This document shows, one piece after another, positions 1 to 9,100 of a stretch of 64,000 bases of DNA. The stretch covers positions 184,979 to 248,978 of the forward strand of contig NZ_BNBZ01000010.1 in NCBI RefSeq assembly GCF_014656215.1, written 5' to 3'. The notes under the pieces were generated by a model. That model did no database searches. It was given only the letters and a program-made list of their open reading frames with translations, and was not told where the DNA came from. This DNA is from Streptomyces zaomyceticus (GTDB taxonomy: Bacteria > Actinomycetota > Actinomycetes > Streptomycetales > Streptomycetaceae). Position 1 is the stretch's first letter. The number at the start of each line of letters is the position of its first letter. Position numbers and translations under genes: made by a program.

Positions 1-41
1 TGACACGGAAGAGGTCACTGGTTCAATCCCAGTATCGCGCA
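1..41 (+). tRNA. tRNA-Val(GAC), 3' part, cut by window edge
   Basis: These 41 bases are identical to the 3' part (positions 116-156) of the complete tRNA-Val that follows, starting inside the anticodon loop with the GAC anticodon at 2-4. The T-arm and the acceptor strand ATCGCGC plus discriminator A are present. The next bases are CGC, so CCA is not encoded, unlike in the second copy. Confidence 0.9.
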
Positions 42-84
42 CGCAGCACGCACTGCCCTCGGGTAATGTTCGTGTGCACCACCC

Positions 85-159
85 GCGCGATTAGCTCAGC
101 GGGAGAGCGCTTCCCTGACACGGAAGAGGTCACTGGTTCAATCCCAGTATCGCGCACCA
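85..159 (+). tRNA. tRNA-Val(GAC), complete
   Basis: The acceptor stem GCGCGAT (85-91) pairs perfectly with ATCGCGC (149-155), and discriminator A156 is followed by an encoded CCA (157-159). The D-arm, an anticodon arm CTTCC/GGAAG with GAC at 117-119, and a T-arm with GGTTCAATCC are all visible. The gene is a tandem copy of the partial tRNA at the window start, about 45 bp downstream, and is probably co-transcribed with it. Confidence 0.95.
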
Positions 160-165
160 CCTGAA

Positions 166-198
166 AAGCCCCCGGCCGCCACTCGCGGCCGGGGGCTT
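166..198. terminator. hairpin terminator after the tRNA-Val genes
   Basis: A 14-bp perfect stem (166-179 with 185-198) with a 5-nt loop lies directly after the tRNA and before the 3' end of the convergent zinc-ribbon gene. It could serve both strands. Only a weak T-rich tail follows, as is usual in this GC range. Confidence 0.8.
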
Positions 199-232
199 CT
201 TCGTGCACCGGGGAGACCCGGTGCACCTCCGG

Positions 233-520
233 TCAGGAGGAGAAGAGCATCCGGCCGAAACCGCGCTGACGGTAGTGACCGCCGCCGTGGTGGCCACCGT
301 GGTGCGGGGCACCCCAGGCGGGGGCGGCGGGCTGTGCCGGGTAGGCCTGCGGGGCGGGCGGGGCCGGCGGGGCCGGCTGGACCCACTGGGACTCGAGACG
401 GGTCAGGGACTCCAGCTCGCCGTAGTCCAGGAATATCCCGCGGCAGCCGCTGCACTGCTCGATCTGGACGCCGTTGCGGTTGTACGTGTGCATGGCCGCA
501 TGACACTTGGGACACTGCAT
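233..520 (-). CDS. TFIIB-type zinc-ribbon protein
   Basis: This 95-residue protein starts with a compact zinc ribbon: MQCPKC near the N-terminus and a second CSGC pair around residues 23-26, followed by the RGIFLDYGELE signature of the zf-TFIIB family of small bacterial proteins. The rest is a Pro/Ala-rich linker and a His/Gly-rich tail (HHGGHHGGGHY). A GGGAG ribosome site lies about 11 nt before the ATG. Its biochemical role is unknown; the fold suggests nucleic-acid or protein binding rather than catalysis. Confidence 0.8.
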   Translation of the reverse strand: MQCPKCHAAMHTYNRNGVQIEQCSGCRGIFLDYGELESLTRLESQWVQPAPPAPPAPQAYPAQPAAPAWGAPHHGGHHGGGHYRQRGFGRMLFSS

Positions 521-565
521 GCTCGGCTCAACTCCCTGACTTCGCCGTTCGAATGGTCCTTCACC

Positions 566-1579
566 TTACGTGGACGCCGAAGGGGCCGGGTCGGTTCGGT
601 GTCCGGCGATACGCGCACAGGTGTCGATCATCACCTCCTCCACCTCGTCGAGCGGCCGGCGCTCGGCCGTGGACTTGGCGAGGGCGAGGGCGGCCGTCTG
701 GACCGTCAGCGCACGGGCGGGCACATCGAGTTGCACCCATGGATCGGCGCCCACGGCGGGACCGCCCGCCCCCCGGTAGGCGTCGAGGAACCGGGACCAG
801 ATCTCCGGGGGGAGGATGCCGGCGGCGAACCAGGCCGCGGGGCGGGCCAGATCCCAGGCCGGGTCGCCGAGGCCGAGGTCGTCGATGTCGATGAGCCGCC
901 AGGGACCCGGGGCCGACGACGGGGAGTTCTGCGGCGGTACGGAGCCCGTCGCCCTGACCAGTTGGCCGAGGTGGAAGTCGCCGTGGCAGAGCAGCCGGGG
1001 GCCGCCCGGCGCGACGCGGTCGGGAACCGACCGCCAGGCGGCCAGGACGGTCCGGGCGGCCGGGTGGTCCGGTGCCGTCCGGCGCATCCGCTCCACGGCC
1101 AGGGCCGCCTTCACCGGGGCCCGCATCTCCGGGAGCCGGTCGGCCGCCCCGACGGGAGGCGGGGTGCGGTGGAGCAGGGCGAGGAGCCGTGCGGCCTCCT
1201 CCCAGGGGGCGGCGTCGGGGTCCGCCGGGTCGACGGGCGGACCGTACGGCCACAGGGTCACCGGCCGGCCGTCGAGCGCGTGGGGTCCGCCGAGTTCGTC
1301 GGGCGCGGCCGGCCGGGGCCCGGGGAGCGGCGGGAGGAGGACGGCGCGGACGTCCGGGTGGCCGGCGAGCGCGAGCCGTGCGCAGTGCGCCTCGGGATCG
1401 GTGCCGGGGGCGTGCGCCTTCGCGACCAGTCGCCCGTGCCGTACGACCGTCCCGTCGTCCCGGTCCGCCAGCACCCCGACGAGGCCGCCCGGGCAACGGC
1501 AGGGCGTGCCGGGCCGGTGGGCGGCGGCGTGCGCGTACGCCGCGAGGCGGTCGAGGAGAGGCCGTTCAGGGAGGTCCAC
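566..1579 (-). CDS. aminoglycoside phosphotransferase (APH)-fold kinase
   Basis: This 337-residue protein has the APH/choline kinase fold. The catalytic loop LLCHGDFHLGQ lies near residue 195 and the metal-binding segment LIDIDDLGLGDPAWDL near residue 230. The N-terminus reads as the nucleotide-binding lobe, with VVRHGRLVAKAHA providing the likely ATP-binding lysine. Such proteins phosphorylate small-molecule hydroxyls, and chromosomal copies in Streptomyces are often not resistance enzymes. No resistance or biosynthetic neighbour indicates the substrate. Confidence 0.85.
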   Translation of the reverse strand: MDLPERPLLDRLAAYAHAAAHRPGTPCRCPGGLVGVLADRDDGTVVRHGRLVAKAHAPGTDPEAHCARLALAGHPDVRAVLLPPLPGPRPAAPDELGGPHALDGRPVTLWPYGPPVDPADPDAAPWEEAARLLALLHRTPPPVGAADRLPEMRAPVKAALAVERMRRTAPDHPAARTVLAAWRSVPDRVAPGGPRLLCHGDFHLGQLVRATGSVPPQNSPSSAPGPWRLIDIDDLGLGDPAWDLARPAAWFAAGILPPEIWSRFLDAYRGAGGPAVGADPWVQLDVPARALTVQTAALALAKSTAERRPLDEVEEVMIDTCARIAGHRTDPAPSAST

Positions 1580-1611
1580 GGGGGCGAGCGTACGGGGTCG
1601 GGAACGCGCGA

Positions 1612-1641
1612 GGGCCGGTCAGCTCCCCAGCTGACCGGCCC
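1612..1641. terminator. perfect hairpin between the small membrane protein and APH genes
   Basis: A 13-bp perfect stem (1612-1624 with 1629-1641) has a CCCC loop. It lies downstream of the small minus-strand membrane gene and upstream of the APH gene, so it is probably a terminator without a T-tract. A second, weaker hairpin (GACCCGGG at 1696-1703 with 1711-1718) lies closer to the upstream gene. Confidence 0.6.
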
Positions 1642-1729
1642 CACGCTGCCGTCCGCCGCACCCCCGTCCCCACGGGGCTGATGGCCGGATGTCCCGACCC
1701 GGGCCGCTCTCCCGGGTCCGGGGCGCCTG

Positions 1730-1897
1730 TCAGCGCCCCAGCATCACGGCCACGGACGACGCCTGTGTGACCACTGCCTCCCAGCCGCCGAAGACGACCA
1801 CGAGCAGGGCCGCGAGAGGGAGGACCATGGCGGTGGCCACCAGGGGGTGGCGCCGGCCCGAAGGCCGGGTGCTCGTCCGCGGTGCCGTGAAAGCCAT
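1730..1897 (-). CDS. small single-span membrane protein
   Basis: This 55-residue protein has a basic N-terminus (TSTRPSGRRH) followed by one hydrophobic helix (VATAMVLPLAALLVVVFG) and a short tail. The ATG at 1897 is chosen because GGAGAGG lies 3-9 nt upstream; a longer reading frame exists but adds an unconvincing Arg/Ser-rich extension. No family is recognised. It resembles the many small membrane proteins of Streptomyces of unknown role. Confidence 0.65.
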   Translation of the reverse strand: MAFTAPRTSTRPSGRRHPLVATAMVLPLAALLVVVFGGWEAVVTQASSVAVMLGR

Positions 1898-2410
1898 GGG
1901 TCCTCTCCTGTCGTGTCCGGCGCGGCGGGTGCTTGACCTCGGGGGACGAGTGCTGCACCCGCCGCTTGACAACAACTCTAGGGAGCGGGAGGGGCCGGGA
2001 CGTCATGCCCGCGTACCGACTTACGGGCCTCCCGGAGGATGACGCCCGGCCGTACGGAGTACTCCCCTGGGTGGAGACGCGGGCGCGGAACCCCGGGACT
2101 TCCCTGAGGGGTGGCGGCCGGAGGGGCGGAGGGGCGGGTTCGGGGGTGACTTCGCTCACTTCGCGGGGCCTCGCGCGAACGCCCTGGTCCGAAGGCCGCG
2201 CGGGGCGCCTCCGGAGCCCTCCCGGCGCCCTCGCGGCCGATCTTCAACTCGGCTGGTGCCACTGGGGGTTGAGAGGGATCCCGGAGCGGGGTCCGCGTCG
2301 CGCGTACCCCCCAGCACTGACAATCGATCCCGGTGCGAGGGCGCGGCCTATGAGCGCGTGCGGGCGCCACTACGTAAGCTGTGCCACGTCGAACGGACGA
2401 GGGGACGGAC
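1898..2410. other. intergenic region between divergent genes, no gene seen
   Basis: About 510 bp separates the minus-strand membrane protein from the plus-strand kinase, and no convincing reading frame lies in it. It should hold both promoters. On the minus strand TTGTCA near 1968 is a -35-like hexamer. On the plus strand TACGTAAGCT at about 2371-2380 is the best -10-like sequence before the kinase. Otherwise the stretch is plain GC-rich sequence. Confidence 0.4.
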
Positions 2411-3568
2411 ATGGCGATGATGCGGCTCCGGCGCGAGGATCCGCGGATCGTCGGGTCGTTCCGGCTCCACCGCAGGCTGGGGGCCGGCGGAATGGGCGTC
2501 GTGTACCTGGGGTCCGACCGGCGCGGCCAGCGGGTCGCGCTCAAGGTGATCCGGCCGGATCTGGCCGAGGACCAGGAGTTCCGCTCCCGGTTCGCCCGCG
2601 AGGTGTCCGCCGCCCGGCGGATCCGCGGCGGCTGTACGGCCCGGCTCGTCGCCGCCGACCTGGAGGCCGAGCGCCCCTGGTTCGCCACCCAGTACGTCCC
2701 CGGGCCCTCCCTGCACGACCGGGTCGCCGAGGAGGGCGCGCTGCGCGCCGCCGACGTGGCCTCCATCGGGGCCGCGCTCTCGGAAGGTCTCGTCGCCGTC
2801 CACGAGGCCGGGGTCGTGCACCGGGACCTCAAGCCGTCGAACATCCTGCTCTCCCCCAAGGGCCCCCGCATCATCGACTTCGGCATCGCCTGGGCCACGG
2901 GTGCCAGCACCCTGACCCATGTCGGCACGGCCGTCGGCTCCCCCGGCTTCCTCGCCCCCGAACAGGTGCGGGGCGCGGCCGTCACCCCCGCCACGGACGT
3001 CTTCTCGCTCGGCGCCACCCTGGCGTACGCGGCGATGGCCGACTCCCCCTTCGGGCACGGCAGTTCCGAGGTCATGCTCTACCGGGTGGTGCACGAGGAA
3101 CCGCAGCTGCACGGGGTGCCGGACGCGCTGGCGCCCCTCGTCCGGGCCTGTCTGGCCAAGGACCCCGAGGACCGTCCCAGCACCCTTCAGCTGTCGATGC
3201 GGCTCAAGGAGATCGCGGCGCGCGAGGCACAGGGGCTGCCAGCCTCGCGGCCGCCCGTGCAGCGGGAACGTGCCGAGGAGCGGAACGCCGCACGGCCCAC
3301 CGAGCGGTACACCGAGCGGGACGTGCCCGGCCGGACGCCGGAGCGGGCCGCCGAGCGGGGCCAGGGTCGTGGTCCCGGTCCGTCGTCCCGGCCCTCCGCC
3401 GGACCGCGCACCGGAGGTCGTCCCGCGACCCGGCCGGGAGCCCGCTCCACGTCCACCGGGCGCCGCCCCGCCAACCCGCGGCTGCTGCGCCAGCGTCTCT
3501 TCGTCTTCGTCGTCGTGACCCTGGTCGTGGCCCTGGGCATCGCCGCCGCCCAGGCCCTCCAGGGCTAG
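2411..3568 (+). CDS. membrane-anchored Ser/Thr protein kinase (Hanks type)
   Basis: This 385-residue kinase has the glycine loop LGAGGMGVVYLG, the ATP lysine in VALKVI (about residue 42), the catalytic loop VVHRDLKPSN (about 135-144), the metal motif IIDFGIAW in place of DFG-L, and an APEQVRG-type activation end (FLAPEQVRG). After about residue 275 comes an Arg/Pro/Gly-rich linker, then one C-terminal transmembrane helix (RLFVFVVVTLVVALGIAAAQAL) and almost no extracellular part. There are no PASTA or other sensor domains. The start at 2411 follows GAGGGG; an in-frame ATG 10 codons upstream lacks such a site. Substrate unknown. Confidence 0.9.
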   Translation: MAMMRLRREDPRIVGSFRLHRRLGAGGMGVVYLGSDRRGQRVALKVIRPDLAEDQEFRSRFAREVSAARRIRGGCTARLVAADLEAERPWFATQYVPGPSLHDRVAEEGALRAADVASIGAALSEGLVAVHEAGVVHRDLKPSNILLSPKGPRIIDFGIAWATGASTLTHVGTAVGSPGFLAPEQVRGAAVTPATDVFSLGATLAYAAMADSPFGHGSSEVMLYRVVHEEPQLHGVPDALAPLVRACLAKDPEDRPSTLQLSMRLKEIAAREAQGLPASRPPVQRERAEERNAARPTERYTERDVPGRTPERAAERGQGRGPGPSSRPSAGPRTGGRPATRPGARSTSTGRRPANPRLLRQRLFVFVVVTLVVALGIAAAQALQG

Positions 3569-3592
3569 GCCGTCTCTTCCGGAAAGACGGCC
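3568..3592. terminator. bidirectional terminator between kinase and RNA methyltransferase genes
   Basis: An 8-bp stem (3568-3575 with 3585-3592) starts at the last base of the kinase stop codon and sits between two convergent genes 32 bp apart, so it probably ends both transcripts. Confidence 0.6.
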
Positions 3593-3600
3593 CGGTGGTC

Positions 3601-4419
3601 TCAGGACTCCGGGCGGCCCGTCGCGACCGCGTAGAAGGCGACCGCGGCCGCCGCTCCCACGTTCAGCGAGTCGACACCGTGCGCCATCGGGATCCGCACC
3701 CATTCGTCGGCGGCGCGCAGCGCCTGCGTGGACAGGCCGTCGCCCTCCGCGCCCAGCATCAGGGCCACCCGCTCCAGACGGTGCGGGGCGGCCTCGTCGA
3801 TCGACATCGCCTTCTCGGCCGGGGTCAGCGCCAGCAGCTTGAAGCCCGCCTCCCGTACCGCCTCCAGGCCGCGCGGCCAGGTGTCGAGGCGGGCGTACGG
3901 GACGGAGAACACCGCGCCCATCGACACCTTCACCGATCGCCGGTACAGCGGGTCGGCGCAGTCCGGCGACAGCAGTACGGCGTCCATGCCGAGGGCCGCG
4001 GCGCTGCGGAAGATCGCGCCGATGTTGGTGTGGTCGTTCACCGACTCCATCACGACCACCCGGCGGGCGCCGACGAGCAGGTCCGCCGCCTCCGGAAGCG
4101 GCTTGCGCTGCATGGAGGCGAGGGCGCCCCTGTGCACGTGGTAGCCGGTGACGCGCTCCGCGAGGTCAGGCTGGATCGCGTACACCGGCGCCGGGACCTC
4201 GTCGATGACGTCCCGCATGACGTCGACCCACTTGGCGGAGAGCAGCATCGACCGCATCTCGTACCCGGCCTGTCTGGCCCGGCGGATGACCTTCTCGCCC
4301 TCCGCGATGAACAGGCCCTCGGCCGGCTCCCGTCTACGGCGGAGTTCGACATCGGTCAGACCGATGTAGTCGCGCAGGCGCGGGTCGTCGGGGTCGTCGA
4401 TCGTGATGAGTTCGGCCAC
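3601..4419 (-). CDS. SpoU/TrmH-family RNA 2'-O-methyltransferase
   Basis: This 272-residue SPOUT-class methyltransferase has an N-terminal substrate-binding domain (LFIAEGEKVIRRA) and the three family motifs in the C-terminal half: VNDHTNIGAIFRSAAALG, LMLGAEGDGLS, and IPMAHGVDSLNVGAAAAVAFY. Family members transfer a methyl group from S-adenosylmethionine to a ribose in rRNA or tRNA through a trefoil knot. The exact nucleotide cannot be told from sequence. A second, separate SpoU-type enzyme lies at 55234-56073. Confidence 0.88.
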   Translation of the reverse strand: MAELITIDDPDDPRLRDYIGLTDVELRRRREPAEGLFIAEGEKVIRRARQAGYEMRSMLLSAKWVDVMRDVIDEVPAPVYAIQPDLAERVTGYHVHRGALASMQRKPLPEAADLLVGARRVVVMESVNDHTNIGAIFRSAAALGMDAVLLSPDCADPLYRRSVKVSMGAVFSVPYARLDTWPRGLEAVREAGFKLLALTPAEKAMSIDEAAPHRLERVALMLGAEGDGLSTQALRAADEWVRIPMAHGVDSLNVGAAAAVAFYAVATGRPES

Positions 4420-4563
4420 GAGGTGATACTGCCTTGTCCGGGGTGTGGTGCCAATGTGTGCGGCGGGGTTCGGGGAACCCCTCGGGGGTGAGCCCGGGAA
4501 CGGGTCGCCCCGGCTTCCCCGGAAGGGTCGCCGGGGCTCGCCGGTCGTCGGTCGAGCGGTGTG

Positions 4564-5817
4564 TCAGGCGAGCAGACGGCCGGGGCCTTCCGCCACCACG
4601 TCGCCGATCACGATGACCGCGGGCGGACGGACCTCCTGCGCCTTGACGGTCTCCGCGACCGTCGCGAGCGTGGCGTCCACCCGGCGCTGCGAGGCCGTGG
4701 TGCCCTCCTGGATCAGGGCCAGCGGCGTCTCCGGGTTCTTGCCGTGCGCGACGAGCGCCTCGGCGATCTTCCCGATCTTGTCGACGCCCATCAGGATCAC
4801 CAGGGTGCCGGTCAGCTTCGCGAGCGACGCCCAGTCGACCAGCGAACGCGGGTCGTCCGGGGCCACATGCCCGCTGACCACCGTGAACTCGTGGGCCACG
4901 CCCCGGTGCGTGACCGGGATGCCCGCCGCGCCCGGGACCGAGATCGAGCTGGAGATGCCCGGCACCACCGTGCAGGCGATGCCCTCGACGGCGAGCGCCT
5001 GTGCCTCCTCCATGCCCCGGCCGAAGACGAACGGGTCGCCGCCCTTGAGTCGTACGACGGACCTGCCCGCCTTCGCGTGCTCGATCAGCGCGTTGTTGAT
5101 GGCCTCCTGGGCCATGAACCGGCCGTACGGGATCTTCGCCGCGTCGATCACCTCGACGTGCGGGGGCAGCTCGTCCAGCAGGTCACGGGGGCCCAGGCGG
5201 TCGGCGATGACCACGTCCGCCTCGGCGAGCAGCCGGCGGCCGCGCACCGTGATCAGGTCCGGGTCGCCGGGGCCGCCGCCGACCAGCGCCACGAAGGGAG
5301 TGCGCGCCCGGTGCTGCGGGGCCGCGATCGAACCGTCCCGCAGGCCCTCCACGATCGCGTCGCGCACGGTGGCGGAGCGGCGCGGGTCGTGGCCGGTGAG
5401 CACGGCGACGGTCACGCCCTCGCTGCGGCCCGTCGCCGGGGTCCAGGCCGTGGCGGCCTCGGCGTCGTCGGAGCGCACGCACCAGGTCCGGGTCCGCTCG
5501 GCCTCTGCGGACGCGGCGGCGTTGGAGGCCGGGTCGGTGGTCGCTACCAGGGCGTACCAGGCGTCGGCGAGGTCACCGTCCTCGTACCGCCGCTTGATCC
5601 AGGTGATCTCGCCGGCCTCGGCCATGGCCTCCACGGAGGGGGTGGCGGAGGGGGAGACGAGGGTGATGTCGGCGCCCGCCGCGATCAGCGCGGGGAGCCG
5701 GCGCTGGGCGACCTGGCCTCCGCCCAGGACGACGACGCGGCGGCCTGCCAGGCGCAGGCCGACGGGGTAGGCGGGGTGCGTCGTCGCCGGCGCGGTGTGA
5801 TCGGCGTGCTCGGCCAT
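4564..5817 (-). CDS. cobA: uroporphyrinogen-III C-methyltransferase with Met8-like domain (siroheme/corrin branch)
   Basis: This 417-residue fusion protein begins with a Rossmann domain like precorrin-2 dehydrogenase (VVVLGGGQVAQRRLPAL, about residues 25-40) and continues from about residue 165 with the SAM-dependent SUMT domain: VALVGGGPGDPDLITVRG, VIADRLG, VRLKGGDPFVFGRG, and VPGISSSISVPGAAGIPVTHRG. The SUMT reaction makes precorrin-2 from uroporphyrinogen III; the N-terminal half suggests oxidation toward sirohydrochlorin, a CysG-like layout. The ATG at 5817 is preceded by GAGGAG. A longer frame upstream is not convincing. It lies in a same-strand set with cobT and cobL. Confidence 0.92.
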   Translation of the reverse strand: MAEHADHTAPATTHPAYPVGLRLAGRRVVVLGGGQVAQRRLPALIAAGADITLVSPSATPSVEAMAEAGEITWIKRRYEDGDLADAWYALVATTDPASNAAASAEAERTRTWCVRSDDAEAATAWTPATGRSEGVTVAVLTGHDPRRSATVRDAIVEGLRDGSIAAPQHRARTPFVALVGGGPGDPDLITVRGRRLLAEADVVIADRLGPRDLLDELPPHVEVIDAAKIPYGRFMAQEAINNALIEHAKAGRSVVRLKGGDPFVFGRGMEEAQALAVEGIACTVVPGISSSISVPGAAGIPVTHRGVAHEFTVVSGHVAPDDPRSLVDWASLAKLTGTLVILMGVDKIGKIAEALVAHGKNPETPLALIQEGTTASQRRVDATLATVAETVKAQEVRPPAVIVIGDVVAEGPGRLLA

Positions 5818-6063
5818 GGGTGAGCGGCTCCTCGGAGGGCGGGTGCTGGCCGCTGCTGCGGTGAAGCGGCTGGTGGGGCGGCGTCGGGCGCCTGGTGACC
5901 ACGATATCGGTGGCGCGGGCACGTCACGCTGTGACGGATGTCCCGGGTACGGCCGTGACAGCTCCGCGGCGGGTGTACCGGTGGGTCTGCGGTGGTCTCT
6001 CCCCCGGTGGGCGCGGCGGGTCTCCCGTCGGCGGGACGTCACGCCTCGCGTTCCGGAACCGGT

Positions 6064-6109
6064 CCCGGCGCGTCCCCCACTCCCGTACGGAGGCGGGGGA
6101 CGCGCCGGG
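6064..6109. terminator. terminator after the bluB-cobT fusion
   Basis: A 15-bp perfect stem (6064-6078 with 6095-6109) ends 4 bp from the 3' end of the minus-strand cobT gene. It separates cobT from cobA, so cobA probably has its own promoter in 5818-6063. Confidence 0.75.
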
Positions 6110-6112
6110 GTG

Positions 6113-9100
6113 CTACTTCTCGGTGACGCCCGCCGAGTCGAACGTTGCCACCTCGTGCATCGCGCGGGCCGCGCTCTGCACCAGCGGGAGGGCGAGCAGT
6201 GCGCCCGTGCCCTCGCCGAGACGGAGGTCCAGGTCGACCAGGGGGCGCAGGCCCAGCTTGTTGAGCGCGGCCACGTGGCCCGGCTCGGCGCTGCGGTGGC
6301 CCGCGATGCAGGCCGCGAGCGACTCCGGCGCGATCGCGCGGGCCACGAGGGCCGCCGCGCCGGTGGAGACGCCGTCGAGGATGACCGGGGTGCGCAGGGA
6401 GGCCGCGCCCAGGATCAGACCGACCAGGGCCGCGTGCTCCAGGCCGCCGATCGCCGACAGGACGCCGATCGGGTCCGCCGGGTCCGGCTTGTGCAGGTCG
6501 AGGGCGCGACGGACCACGTCCACCTTGCGGGCGTGCGTCTCGTCGTTGATGCCCGTGCCGCGGCCCGTGACCTCGGTGGGGTCCACACCGGTGTAGACGG
6601 AGATGAGGGCGGCGGACGCGGTGGTGTTCGCGATGCCCATCTCGCCGGTGAGCAGCGCCTTGTTCCCGGCGGCGACCAGGTCCCGGGCGGTTTCGATGCC
6701 GACCTCGATCGCGGCCAGGACCTCGTCCCGGGTCATCGCGAGACCCGTGGTGAAGTCGGCCGTGCCGGGGCGGACCTTGCGGGGCAGCAGGCCGGGGGTG
6801 GCCGGGAGCTCGGAGGCCACACCCACGTCGATGACGCAGACCTCGGCACCCACCTGGTTGGCGAAGGCGTTGCAGACCGCTCCGCCGCCGAGGAAGTTGG
6901 CCACCATCTGGCCGGTGACCTCCTGCGGCCAGGGGGTCACGCCCTGGGCGTGGACGCCGTGGTCGCCCGCGAAGATCGCGACGGCCGCGGGCTCCGGGAT
7001 CGGCGGCGGGCACAGCCGGGAGAGGCCGGAGAGCTGCGCGGAGATGATCTCCAGCATGCCCAGGGCTCCCGCGGGCTTGGTCATGCGCTTCTGGCGCTCC
7101 CAGGCCTCGCCGAGCGCCTTGGCGTCCAGCGGGCGGATGCCGGCGATCGTCTCCTGGAGGAGGTCGTGCGGCTCCTCGCCGGGCAGGGCGCGGCGGCCGT
7201 ACGTCTCCTCGTGGACGACCCAGGCCAGCGGGCGGCGCTTGGACCAGCCCGCCTGCATCAGTTCGGGCTCCTCGGGGAACTCGTCGACGTAACCCACGCA
7301 GAGGTACGCGACCACTTCGAGGTGCTCGGGGAGGCCCAGGGTGCGGACCATCTCGCGCTCGTCGAAGAAGCTGACCCAGCCGACGCCGAGGCCTTCGGCG
7401 CGGGCCGCGAGCCAGAGGTTCTCGACGGCGAGCGCCGAGGAGTACGGGGCCATCTGCGGCTGGGTGTAGCGGCCGAGGGTGTGGCGGCCGCCCCGGGTGG
7501 GGTCGGCCGTCACCACGATGTTGACCGGGGTGTCGAGGATGGCCTCGATCTTCAGTTCCTTGAACTGCTTCGCCCGGGCCTTCGGCAGCGACTTGGCGTA
7601 CGCCTCGCGCTGCCGCTGGGCCAGCTCGTGCATCGACTGCCGGGTCTCGGCGGAGCGGATGACGACGAAGTCCCAGGGCTGGGAGTGTCCGACGCTGGGG
7701 GCCGTGTGGGCGGCCTCCAGGACGCGGAGCAGCACCTCGTGCGGGATCGGGTCGGAGCGGAAGCCGTTGCGGATGTCACGGCGCTCGCGCATCACGCGGA
7801 GGACGGCCTCGCGCTCGGCGTCGTCGTAGCCGGGGGCCGGGGCCGACTCCGCCACCGGGTCGCCGGCTGCCTCGGGGTCGGACTCGGGGTCCGCGTCGGG
7901 GGCAGGGGCGGGCTGGGCCTCGGCGTCGGCCTCGGGAAGCGGGGCTTCGTCGTGGGCGGCGGGGGCTTGGGCGATGGGGGCCGGGGCGGTCTCGGTGTCC
8001 GCCTCGTCCTCCTGGAGCGCCTCGGGGGCGGCCGTGGGGGCGGTGGCCTCCTCGGCCTCGACCTCCGCGGGCGCGGGCTCCGCCCGCGGAGCCTCGGCGG
8101 CGGCCGCTTCGGCTTCGGGGGCCTGCTCGGGGGCCTGACCGGCGGGCTCCTCCGGGGTCTCCTCCGGGACCAGCGGGACCTCCTCGGCCACCGCTTCCAC
8201 GGGAGCCTCCTCGGGGAGCTCCTCCACCGGGGCCATGGGGGCCGAGATCGCTTCGGCCGGAGCCTCGGCGGCGGGCTCGGGCTCCGCCACGGGCTCGGCC
8301 TCCGCGGCGGCGACGGCCTCCGCGGGGACGGGCTCGGTCGACTCCTCGGGCTGTGCCTCGACCGGGGCGACGGCCTCGGGGGCCTGCTCGGGCTCCGGGG
8401 CCGCCGCGTCGGCGACGGGCTCCTCGGCGACGGGCTCTCCGGCATCCGCGGCCGGGGGCTCCGGGGTCTCGGCCGAGGGCTCGCCCTCACGCGGGGCGGG
8501 GACCATGACCGGGGCCTCGACGATCTCCGCCGGGGGCTCGGGGGCCGTCTCCGTGGCGGCGACCGGGGCCTCGGCGGCCGTCACGGGCTCGGAGGGCTCC
8601 TCCGCCCCGGACGACTCCGTGAGGGACGGCTCCGCCTCGGACGTGGCAGCCGGCTCGGAGGGCGCCTGCGGCTCGGCCGCCGGGACCGGGGCCAGGTGGG
8701 GGGTCGTGGGGACGTTGCCCTCGACCTGCACGAACTGGCCGCTCCCCGGGACGACCGTTTCTGCGGGGAAGGCCTCGGCCCCGGGGACGACCTGCTCCTG
8801 CGGCTGCGCGGCCCACGGCTCGGCGCCCTGCGGCGCCACCTGCTGGTCCTGCGCGATGTCGAAGTACTCGGGGCCGGTGGTCGGCGGGCCCGGGTTCCGT
8901 ACCGGCATCGGCGCGGGGACCGTGGCCACGAGCGGTTCGGGTACGGGGACGGGCTGCGGGGCCGGGGCGGGCGCCGCGGCGGGGCCGCGGTCGGCCAGCG
9001 AGAGCACGACTCCACCGGCCTCGGGCACGGGCGGGCCCATGTGCAGCGGGCGGCGCGCGGGCTGCGGGGCCGGGGCCGCGGCGGGCGGGGGCACCCGGAC

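Noticed and set aside
566..1579. APH-fold gene as an antibiotic resistance determinant
   Set aside because: Only the kinase fold is evident; no biosynthetic or resistance context supports a drug substrate.
203..1681. 492-residue plus-strand frame antisense to the zinc-ribbon and APH genes
   Set aside because: It is a GC-skew artefact: its Arg/Gly-rich sequence has no domain, and both minus-strand genes show clear motifs.
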